64,000 bases of DNA, taken from Muscardinus avellanarius. Taxonomy: Eukaryota > Chordata > Mammalia > Rodentia > Gliridae. A model generated the notes under the pieces. That model made no database searches and was not told where the DNA came from. It worked only from the letters and a program-made list of their open reading frames with translations. A program made the position numbers and the translations under genes. Position 1 is the stretch's first letter. Each line of letters begins with the position of its first letter. The stretch is from contig OY726560.1 of the NCBI GenBank assembly GCA_963383645.1, forward strand, positions 68,263,023-68,327,022. The letters run 5' to 3'. Of this stretch, positions 56,250 to 64,000 are shown in pieces.

Positions 56250-58187
56250 ACTAGTATATGTGACTTTTATATCTTAAGACTTCTCTAGGAGTATATAGTC
56301 AAAACTTTTTTTGAAAACTCATTTTCATTTGCTCTTTTTTCTCCATTTTATGTGTCAAACAGTAGAGTTGACTAATATTAATAGCAGTGTTGACTAATGG
56401 TAGTATTGAGAAAAATGTTTTATGAATGAGTTAAAAGAATACTTAAGGAAATTTCAAATTATTAGGAAAGAAAACGAGTTCTCAAGATAAAATCAAATAT
56501 CTGCCTAATATCCTTTTGGTTTAAGTTTTCAGAATGTTACACTACATATTATTACAGGTATCTTTAATGATTTCCAACTGCTGATTAAATCTCAATTTCT
56601 TCCATTTCCTATTTGTGAAAAACATGGAAATGAGAGACGCCACCAAGAAAAGGAAATTTCAAATGCAACAGAGGACCTATATTGAATGTCTCTGGGCATA
56701 ACTTAGCTTTAAATTGTGCCACCCAGCTTAGTTAAGCATCTCTGTTATTCTGACATTTTTGCACTTGGAAACTGCAAGAAAAAAGCTTTTTATTTGTGGA
56801 GTTGAGCATGTTAACAGGAAATGGGAGTTCAGTTGCTAGAAAAGCGCTTTTCTCCCCCTGACATAAATTTTGCCTTTGTTCCTTGATTGACAGCCATCCC
56901 ACTGTCTATAAACAATCCACCCATTGCCTCAAATCACCATTCAGTTCCTGCATCCAACATTTAAACATTGAGTGGTTTTGCGCTCAATAAAATTCCTTTT
57001 CATTTCGCCCTAGGTTGCCATGTCTCTTCAAACAGAGACAGAAAAGCCGTGGTCTGTGTCAGACAGATTTTAATTTTCAGTCCTCATCCATTTAGGGGGA
57101 CTAGACACAGGCAAACAGACCCTACTCCAAAGCCTAGCAACCTGTAGTTTAAACAGCCAATGGATATGAGTCCCAGGATGGGGGCCTGGACCTGTTCACA
57201 CATGAATAAAGAAGATTAAGATTTCCTTTCAAAGACGTGAAGCCTTTTTGACAGCCAGTGTCAACAGCGCTGTCTGCCTTCAATGTGAATCAGTCTTCTA
57301 GCACAGATTCCCACAGGGAGGTCCTACTGATTAGCATGCATCACACTACCATTCCATGTCAGTATTTAATTGAAGAATAAGGGTGTAAAGTTTTGCAAAC
57401 TCTTATCCACAAAGAAAGGATAACTTACAGGAATTGTTGAAAGAAAATACCAGGGAACATGAACACCTACAGGGACCATTTAAAGAGCGAGAAACAGAGC
57501 ACAAAAATGGTGAACAGCAATGATCTTTATTATCAAATTGCAGCTAAGTTAAAAAAAGATTTCTAGTCAAAATACATGGTTTGAAAATTAAAAACTTGCC
57601 CTACTCTGAGAGGAAAAAAGATACATACGTTTTCTTTCCAGATAGAGTTATACAATTTTATTACAGAATAGGCATTTATTCTCAAAACATTTCATAAACA
57701 ATTTTGCATTTCAGGGAAGAAAATCTTTAAGGAAGATTTTAAATATTCTTTATGCATAGGCACTTAATATTAAATTAAATGAACTAGTGCTTTATTAAAT
57801 GATGTGTTTTATATCATATTACATGTCCTTATTAATAGCTAAAAAAGTCTCATGTTGAAAAATGCTAGTCTTTCTATTCTCTTCAATGACAATTCAGTTT
57901 TGAAAGTGCTTTGAAATGGAATACTTCTATTAATTTACATCTACTTAATTATTCTGGGATGAGTTAGAATAACCAAGTTTACCTATTTACAAAAACAGCT
58001 TTTTTATCATGTGACAAGTGTTTATGCAATTTGATGTCAACTGTTTATACTTCAAGACTGAATAAGAATGCAAATTGACCTGCGAAGGCCACATAGATAA
58101 ATGCTGTTTCCTCACCAGTGGCTCATACACTTTGTATTGCTTCTCTACTGGTAGTGAAAATTTCATCACTAAACCTATCCATTATCA
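56248..58187. other. Unassigned, mostly non-repetitive sequence
   Basis: About 1.9 kb with no recognisable mobile element, the longest such stretch near the right side. It contains TGATTGACAG (56884-56893), a perfect PBX-MEIS/PREP composite motif. No exon is evident. Confidence 0.5.
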
Positions 58188-58290
58188 TTCATTTATTAAC
58201 TATTTATTTATTGAAGACCCACTTTGTGCCAGGGATAGAAATAGAGCCTTTAGTGCCCTGATCCCAGCCCCTACAGATGTAGAAGAGCCA
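58188..58290 (+). mobile_element. L2 or MIR 3' end
   Basis: TTATTTATTGAAGACCCACTTTGTGCCAGG is the conserved core shared by the MIR and L2 3' ends. Confidence 0.7.
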
Positions 58291-58384
58291 TTGTATACAA
58301 CTTTTCCAACTCATACATTGGCTGCCAATTAAATACCTGCCATCGTTCTTCTGATGGAAAGAGGTACTTTGATACCTCTTAAAC

Positions 58385-58568
58385 CTGAACATATCTGAGA
58401 ATCACCCAGAAGGCTTGTTGAGACACATATAGCAGGCTTTCAATCTTAGAAACTTTGGTTTAGTAGACCTGCGATGAAGCCCAGGGAAACTGTATGTCTA
58501 ATATGCTACTAGGTGATGATGATAACTCCGGTCAGCATATGGCACCTGAGAGAGAACCACTACTCTAG
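58385..58568 (+). mobile_element. MER5A-type hAT DNA transposon
   Basis: GAGAATCACCCAGAAGGCTTGTTGAGACACA, then AGAAACTTTGGTTTAGTAGACCTG, TAGGTGATGATGAT and the end GAGAACCACTACTC follow the MER5A order. Non-autonomous Charlie-class MITE, long extinct. Confidence 0.8.
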
Positions 58569-58989
58569 AATTAATCAAACGCACCCCAATCTCACACATA
58601 ACTGGGCATGAACTATCTCTTTATCATTCAGAGTCCTCATCAAGATCATCCCAGCTACATAGGAGCTCCAGGAATAATTTGTTGTTGCACATAAATATGT
58701 TAATTCTTCATAAACATTTGGTCTTCATGAAGAGATGCTATTTTAGGGAACATCTGCAGAATCCTTTGAACTCAAAATCCTCAGACAATTACCTAGGACA
58801 AATAAACACTTATGTGCTCTATAAAATTTAGCAATTGACACACATATACTATTTTATTGCAAGAGCAGTAACCACATGGTGCATTCTTGTGCATGGGCAT
58901 CACTAATTATTGTCCGGAGGGAGAGAACCACATGTGAAGCCAACCAATCAGAGCTTAGCAATTCTCCTCCAGTCAGCCTCTGTGAGTGC
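58569..58989. other. Unassigned sequence
   Basis: Nothing recognised. Confidence 0.5.
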
Positions 58990-59206
58990 GATTTTTTTTT
59001 TCCCTGTACTGGGAGTGGAAACTGGGGACATTCTCCCTCTGACCTACATCCCCAGCCCTAATTTTTAGTCTTTTATTTTTTTGAAACAGGGTCTCACTGA
59101 GTTGTGAAGGGCTTTGCTAAGTAGCTGTGGCTGTCTGCAAACTGCAGTCCTCCCATCTCTGTCTCCCAAATGCTGGATTACAAGCGTGCACCACCATGCC
59201 GGGCTG
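58990..59206 (-). mobile_element. B1-dID composite SINE, reverse
   Basis: T-run, CCCTGTACTGGGAGTGGAAAC to CACCACCATGCCGGGCT. TGTGAGTGCGATT before and TGTGAGTGCTATT after are a 13-bp duplication with one mismatch. Confidence 0.94.
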
Positions 59207-59293
59207 TGAGTGCTATTTAATGCCAGTGAAGAAAGCATAACAATCAACTCTAGTTTTAGTCACTGCAACACAGATCATTTTAAAAGTATAGGG

Positions 59294-59498
59294 GTAGCCA
59301 ATCGTGGTGGTGCACGCTTGTAATCCCTGAGCTTGGGAGGTTGAGACAGGAGGATCACGCAGGTTAGAAGCCAGCCAGCCTTGCTGGCTTAAGAGACCCT
59401 GTTTCCAAAAAATTAAATAAATAAAATAAAATAGGTCTGGGAGTGTAGTCTGGAGGTAGAAAGGTTCCATCCCAAGTACCCCCCCCCAAAAAAAAAAC
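59294..59498 (+). mobile_element. B1-dID (MEN-type) composite SINE
   Basis: GTAGCCAATCGTGGTGGTGCACGC to GGTCTGGGAGTGTAGTCTGGAGG, C/A-rich tail. AGTATAGGGGTAG occurs on both sides (near 59285 and 59500) as the duplication. Confidence 0.94.
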
Positions 59499-59512
59499 AG
59501 TATAGGGGTAGC

Positions 59513-60010
59513 TTGGAAAAATAATTAGGGAACAACTAATTTGAAGACTAGGAAAATACAATTTAACCTTATAATTCAAAGAACAAACTGAGCAACCTTA
59601 TTAGCATAGTCCTTATGTCTTTCTCCTCTCCATTCCTCACTTTTTTAGCCAATTTAGCTCAGTGGTTACAGAACTGAGTCTCAGACAAGTGTGATCTCAT
59701 TTAGAAGAGGTGGAGAAGACAATGCTGTCATCACTAAGGTGCCTTTACCAAACTAGCTGCTCCACAGCCCCTCATTTTACCATTCTAGCTGATTCTTCTG
59801 GACTCTCAAAATGTACTCATTTTTAGGAGATGAAGTTGAACATAGCCGGCCTCACAAAGCTATAACTTTGCTAGCAACAAACTTTTCTGCACCAAAACAG
59901 TCTTTGTGGGAGTTCATGGAAATAAGAGGAAGGATATGTATAATAGTGGAAGGCAACTGGATGGCAGGGGAAAAAGAGCATAAGAAGGAAACAGACCAAA
60001 TGTTATGTTC
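59513..60010. other. Unassigned sequence, possible tRNA-derived scrap
   Basis: TTAGCTCAGTGGTTACAGAACTGAG near 59653 looks like a Pol III box A and may be an MIR head, but no box B or core follows clearly. Confidence 0.4.
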
Positions 60011-60175
60011 ATAGATGAAGGTATCATTATCAATCTAATTGGCATGTATGTGGAGGGAGGACCGTGATAGTGGGGTAGATGTGGAGAGAAATATACAGAG
60101 ATGTGTACATATATGAATGTATTTCATTGAACCTCACTACAATGTATTACTATATTATACCAATAAAATTTTAAA
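60011..60175 (+). mobile_element. 5'-truncated L1 3' end
   Basis: Purine-rich 3' UTR (GTGGAGGGAGGACCGTGATAG) and the tail CTCACTACAATGTATTAC with ATACCAATAAAATTTT. Confidence 0.6.
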
Positions 60176-61567
60176 AACAGTGCCTCTCCTGATTTGTATC
60201 AGTGAATCACCCTTTATTAGCCAAATTTCTTTCCAAAAGTAAATATACTTAAGTCAATTGCAAAAAAAGGTCACATAAGACATCTGAAAAAAATGTGACT
60301 TTTGCTAATATGAAGAAAAGCCTCTGAATATATATCAGATGTTATGAAAAATTTAGCAAGTAAATTGAAGGAAAAAAGGTAACTCTATTAACTAGAAATA
60401 AACAAAGATAGAGAAGGATAACTAGGATTACAAGAATCAACAATGAGAGCATCAAAGAACTTCCTCTTCAGTTAGACTGTGTACAATGTTGATGCAGAAG
60501 CTTTACAAAATATCTGTGTAACAGATGTTGCTTGAGAAATATTTGGAATCAGATTGTGGTACATCCCAGATTTCTATTTTATTTGCATCCACGAGCAACA
60601 TAAAATAAATAATAATATATTTTGCAGCCTCAGTTTTACTGGGACTCATTTTAAGTTAACTCAAAAATTTTAAAACAAGCAGCTATTTATGTTATGAACA
60701 CGCTGTATAGAATTTCGTGAATGAAATTTTAATTGAGAACACATTTTCATCCAATTCACATCACTTCACATGTTTCACAAATAGAAGTCAACTTATATTC
60801 TAATTTGGTGAAGTAAATATGTCTAGACATCTAAAGATTATAGGGAAACACACAAAGATAAGTAGAAAAGATCCATAAACACTGTGAAATGGATTCTATT
60901 TTCTCAGATTTCAGCTATTTATAGCAGCCCATTTTTAGAGTGGATTCTGGGAGCAGTCAGGACTTGTCATTTTAAAAACATAAGTTTTACCACAAATAAA
61001 AGCACTTTTTATTCCCTTCAGTAATTTCTGCAAGTGAACTCAAATCAACTTAGAGAACCATACATTTTTTTTCTTTAATTCACACTCTTATGAAACACTA
61101 CTCTTTCGGCATGGTTCGTGACTGACCTCTGGCTTGTGGTTCTGTAAGAAGTCATAACAAGCAGACGCAAGGAAAGGGGTTTTCTTCCCACTCAAAGCTG
61201 AGGCATACATGGCTGTACATTCTACTTTGGAGATTTTCTCTATCTTCAGACATCATCTTGGTTTTTTTCCATGTAGTCAAAGTCCCCCTCCTCCCTTCTC
61301 TGCACAGGAGAGTAGAGAATAGAAGCTCTTTAGGGAGCCAATTGCTCAGCTGTCAAAAATTTTGTAAGCCATTGCAAAATTTAAAATTCCAAAATTTACA
61401 CATACCCTTTAAGCTTCTGAAGCTGAAGAGAGATAGTTTTCTCAAGTTCAGTGATCACTAGTTATTTCTTTCTACCACACCATTTATTCTTTTGGCTTTT
61501 CATTTTTAGAAAGATACCATAATTTGTCTTTTCATAAGTATTAAGAATTTTTTCTTAGTTTTAAACA
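60176..61567. other. Unassigned sequence
   Basis: About 1.4 kb with no recognisable repeat or gene. Confidence 0.5.
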
Positions 61568-62964
61568 GAAGGAGGAGGAAGGAGGAAGTTGGCGACCGAA
61601 AGAAGCAGCACTTATGAGTCCTGCTGACACTTGATCTCCATTGCCTCAAAAACAGCGCTCTACAAAGCCAGGAAATACTATCAGTAGAGAAATAAAAATG
61701 ACAAATACAAGGGACAGAGAAAAAGAAGATTAAAAGACCCACCAGAAAACAAAAAAGAAACCCGCCCACCTTATGGTGGCAGGCGTCACACCAGCGCAGT
61801 CTTGTCTCACAGCACCTCATTCCAGAGATGGAAAACAAGGATATGAAGTGCTCAGCTGCAGAGCAACAGGTTGTAATTCATCAGTTCTTCCTGCGCAAAG
61901 ACCTGCTACAAATTCCAGCGACAGAGCTCACCATGCCCTCAAGGAATCCAGAGGGGAGCTCAACACCAGAAAAGAAACCCACCAGCCTTGTGACAAAGGG
62001 TGCTATGGTGGTGCTATCATTCCAGTGGCAGCCAAGCCCACCAGAGATCCAGACCAGCACAAACCAAAATCATAAGTGAAACTGCGGTTCCCTGCAGGAG
62101 AACTCCCAGCGCTGTGCTCCCAGCACTCGTGCAGCCTTGATAAACTCCCTGGATCTGAGATTTTGCAGTTCAACTCAGTAAAGGAGTAGTGGCAGCAGAG
62201 ATTGCCACACCTGCAGAGATCCAGAGCAGCGCTTCATAACACCATGAGTGAAGTCACAGTTCCCGTGGGAAAATGCCCGGCCAGGTGCAGGGACTCGTGT
62301 AGCCCCAATAAACTCCCTGGGTCTGACATTTTTTTATACAACCTGGAGAAAGTGGGAATAGGGTCTGCTGTTGGATATAGCAGAGGCTCAGACAGACTTA
62401 GGATATTATCAGTGGAAAGTGTGGGGGGAGACCTATGCTTAACACTAGACCCAACTAGTAGGATCTCCGGGATCACCACAGATTTTCCAATTGTGGTTAA
62501 TGGGGAGAAGTAAAACAAGCCTATCTCTAGCTGCAGATAACAGACTCCTACATTGAGTTTGGTCTCAGAGGGATACACCAACAATGGAGGCAAGGAGAGA
62601 CTGAGCCTCCAAATCTGTGGAAAGCCTCTGAAGTGACCTGCACTTAATACTAAATCCAGTTCCATTGATACTGATCATCTGCATTGGCTGAAAAAGACTC
62701 ATAGAACCAGACTCAGAGGGAAAGGTGGCAGTGGCACTCAGTATCTGCACAGAGAGAGACTATAGAGGCCCTACCTGCTGAATAGTCATTTATTTGTAGA
62801 GAGGCATTAATTTGTTGTTGGGTTTTTTTCTTTTTTATTTGTGAGTGTGTATGCCTGGTTGGCTTTTTTTTTTTTTTACCCTCTTCCCAAACCTTTTCCC
62901 AAGCTTCTTCCCTAGTACATACCTATTCTCTTCTCGCTATCCTTTTTCTATCTTTTTCCTTTTC
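61568..62964 (+). mobile_element. L1 5' UTR, interrupted by a retrovirus
   Basis: A plus-strand L1 5' end (near GGAGGAAGTTGGCGACCG), collinear with the minus-strand 5' UTR at 38988-39911 through about 62330: GAGTCCTGCTGACACTTGATCTCC, GGGACAGAGAAAAAG, GAGCTCAACACCAGAAAAG, CCAGCGCTGTGCTCCC-type, and TGATAAACTCCCTGG words recur. The segment 62340-62964 appears to be further 5' UTR of a related subfamily, ending in pyrimidine-rich sequence. The overlapping open frames at 61773-62079 and 62202-62665 are not proteins of a known family. The L1 is cut at 62965 by the ERV; its continuation lies outside the window. Confidence 0.78.
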
Positions 62965-62987
62965 TGTCGGGTCTCACTCGGCTGGAC

Positions 62988-63049
62988 CGAGATGGCACCC
63001 AGGCTTGTTGCCAGCGTGGATTTAAGATGGCGCCTAGGCTTGTAGCCAA
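62988..63049 (+). promoter_or_regulatory. U3 direct repeat with YY1-type motifs
   Basis: Two imperfect copies of about 25 bp, GATGGCACCCAGGCTTGTTG and GATGGCGCCTAGGCTTGTAG, start near 62991 and 63027. The second contains AAGATGGCGCC, a strong YY1 match; AAGATGGAC follows near 63065. Confidence 0.65.
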
Positions 63050-63239
63050 GTCATGAGACTCACAAGATGGACGTCTCCTTGAGCATGCGCAGTGTGCCAT
63101 GCTACGTGCCTGCAGAATGATCAGTGACGCAAAGCCTCATGCTACCACCAGTCTGCCTATTAGAAAGTCAGAAGTGTGCATGCCCTAGCCGTGGGAAGCT
63201 TGGGGTTGGTAGGGAATAGAGGGAGGGATTTTGATGCTG

Positions 63240-63247
63240 ATATATAT
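63240..63247 (+). promoter_or_regulatory. LTR TATA box
   Basis: ATATATAT within GCTGATATATATTG, about 97 bp upstream of the polyadenylation signal. Confidence 0.6.
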
Positions 63248-63267
63248 TGTGCTTGTTGTATGCATTG

Positions 63268-63330
63268 TCAGACATATTAGAGAGACATATTCAGAGACAT
63301 ATTGAGAGACATATTATTGAGACATATTAA
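63268..63330 (+). repeat. Short tandem (A)GAGACATATT repeat in LTR
   Basis: About five variable copies of GACATATT spaced 10-14 bp apart between the TATA box and ATTAAA. Confidence 0.85.
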
Positions 63331-63336
63331 GGATCC

Positions 63337-63342
63337 ATTAAA
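63337..63342 (+). promoter_or_regulatory. LTR polyadenylation signal
   Basis: ATTAAA, 80 bp before the LTR end, a normal distance for an R/U5 layout. Confidence 0.6.
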
Positions 63343-63422
63343 GAAGAATTCATATTTCAGCTGAAGAGGTGTCTGTGTTGTTCTCTAAGCCCCTGCTGGT
63401 CGGAGTCTTAGGGGACGATAAG

Positions 63423-63440
63423 TGGCGCCAAAACCCGGGA
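63423..63440 (+). promoter_or_regulatory. Retroviral primer-binding site, tRNA-Phe-like
   Basis: TGGCGCCAAAACCCGGGA lies directly after the LTR. It differs at two of 18 positions (4 and 8) from the complement of the tRNA-Phe 3' end used by IAP elements. The TGGCGCC start also resembles lysine-type sites, but the AAACCCGGGA part fits Phe. Confidence 0.8.
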
Positions 63441-63463
63441 AAAACAACGTAGCAAAAAGTTCG

Positions 63464-63471
63464 CAGGTAAG
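63464..63471 (+). promoter_or_regulatory. Candidate major splice donor
   Basis: CAGGTAAG, a perfect consensus 5' splice site, 24 bp after the PBS. This is the usual place for the donor of retroviral env mRNA. Confidence 0.55.
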
Positions 63472-63479
63472 CGACAAAT

Positions 63480-63622
63480 AAGATAAGGCTCGCGGATAAG
63501 TGAGGCTCTCGGATAAGTGAGGGACAGCTGTGAAAGTTCGCAGGTGATTGCAACGATAGGCTGATAGGCTCGCAGGTGATTGCGACGATAAGCTCTCAGG
63601 TGATTGCGACAATAGGTGTGTA
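63480..63622 (+). repeat. Leader tandem repeats
   Basis: GGATAAGTGAGG-type units (about 63490-63525) are followed by three CAGGTGATTGC(A/G)AC(G/A)ATA units (63540-63616). Confidence 0.8.
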
Positions 63623-63649
63623 GGAGTTTGTAACAAAGTAAAACTTATC

Positions 63650-64000
63650 ATGGGGTCTAAGGTTGCTACCATGAAGGTCAAAGAGGCTCTTTGTAACATT
63701 CTAAGGGAGGAGTGAAAGTGAAAGCAGCCACTTTAGAAAATTTTCTTAGCACAGTTAAAGCGATAGCTCCATGGTGTTTGGAAGAAGGATATGTTAACAT
63801 TTCTCAGTGGAAACGTCTCGGTCAGGATCTTCTTAAGGCCAATGCTGAAGGGGCTCTCCCACCTGGGACATTGGCTATCTGGAGTTTAATTAAAGCATGC
63901 CTGACAATTAAAACAGGGAGGTATAGTCAAGTTCTGGCTGAAGGCTCTAATGCTTTAGAGGAAGCAAAAGAAGAGATTTCAGAGCAAGGTCAACAGGCAG
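63650..64000 (+). pseudogene. gag: gag start (matrix region), frameshifted, partial
   Basis: Gag is the structural polyprotein of retroviral particles. The ATG at 63650 begins MGSK, a plausible N-myristoylation start (Gly2). The frame stops after 21 codons at 63713-63715 (TGA). A second frame (63712 onward) then stays open to the window edge, with matrix-like features such as tryptophan- and leucine-rich helices. The two overlap at a likely one-base indel, so this copy cannot make Gag. The 3' part lies beyond 64000. The 104-residue minus-strand frame across this region is a shadow. Confidence 0.75.

Larger units (their letters stand above)
62965..63421 (+). mobile_element. 5' LTR of the endogenous retrovirus
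   Basis: It starts TGTCGGG and ends GGGGACGATA(AG) just before the PBS; the end would be CGACA-like if one base has changed. It holds a TATATATT box (63240-63247), an ATTAAA polyadenylation signal (63337-63342), a duplicated AGATGGC(A/G)CC word in U3, and a tandem of GAGACATATT between the two signals. The size of about 457 bp fits a class II LTR. Confidence 0.82.
62965..64000 (+). mobile_element. Class-II-like endogenous retrovirus, 5' end
   Basis: The order LTR (62965 to about 63421), primer-binding site (63423-63440), repeat-rich leader with a splice donor, and a gag start (63650) is that of a provirus. The matrix-like gag beginning and the PBS resembling tRNA-Phe point to a betaretrovirus/IAP-type (ERVK-like) rodent element. 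The provirus runs out of the window. The early gag frameshift shows that this copy is defective. Confidence 0.85.

Noticed and set aside
59653..59680. Box A-like TTAGCTCAGTGGTTACAG
   Set aside because: No matching box B or acceptor stem follows; at best an MIR head fragment.
61773..62079. Two overlapping plus-strand frames of 83-100 residues
   Set aside because: The same sequence is collinear with the L1 5' UTR at 38988-39911 and is not conserved as protein there.
62202..62665. Overlapping open frames of 103 and 143 residues on both strands
   Set aside because: They lie in L1 5' UTR sequence, which is GC-richer and so has fewer stops; no protein family is recognisable.

Overview
This window is mammalian nuclear DNA with no supportable protein-coding exon, tRNA, rRNA or CpG-island promoter. 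It is AT-rich intergenic or deep intronic sequence, heavily loaded with retrotransposons. The organism is most likely a squirrel-family rodent (Sciuridae: ground squirrel, marmot or relative). The evidence is about 35 copies of a composite SINE whose 5' part is a 7SL/B1-like module and whose 3' part is an ID (tRNA-Ala-like) module ending in a CCAGTACC-type motif and an A tail. This B1-dID/MEN architecture is known from squirrels and related rodents. There are also several L1 3' ends sharing a lineage-specific tail (ACAATGCACCAATAAAA type). Old pan-mammalian repeats (MIR, MLT1/MaLR, MER5A, Tigger) form the background.

Layout. 0-4.3 kb: mostly unassigned sequence with three SINEs and an L1 ORF2 scrap. 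4.3-7.9 kb: an L1 3' end, then an old minus-strand L1 that has been hit by three SINEs, an MLT1 LTR and a younger LTR-like element (7205-7636). 8-24 kb: AT-rich unique sequence with MIRs, SINEs, microsatellites, a DNA-transposon relic and a cluster of perfect palindromes (20.4-20.5 kb). 24.5-25.5 kb: a minus-strand L1 3' part. 27.3-33.3 kb: a nearly full-length but dead plus-strand L1 carrying two SINEs. 33.8-35.1 kb: an L1 3' fragment and a Tigger transposon relic. 37.0-39.9 kb: a rearranged minus-strand L1 between one 15-bp target-site duplication, with a nearly intact ORF1 reading frame. 42-43.5 kb: SINEs inserted inside older, opposite-facing SINEs. 43.7-44.6 kb: a compact composite retroelement (GC-rich 50-bp minisatellite, a unique middle, an L1-like 3' end, an A-rich tail) flanked by a perfect 20-bp target-site duplication. 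45-47.4 kb: two MaLR LTRs. 52.3-52.8 kb: about 520 bp of pure purine microsatellite. 58.2-58.6 kb: MIR/L2 and MER5A. 61.6-63.0 kb: a plus-strand L1 5' UTR interrupted by a class-II-like endogenous retrovirus, whose 5' LTR, primer-binding site, leader and frameshifted gag start run off the right edge.

No genes act together here. The biological content is a record of mobile-element activity. The most unusual object is the SVA-like composite element at 43727-44611. Next are the L1 with an inverted central segment (37006-39911) and the endogenous retrovirus at the right edge. Family names rest on recognising sequence by eye; no database search was possible. Most repeat boundaries are good to within about 5-20 bases, except where target-site duplications fix them.
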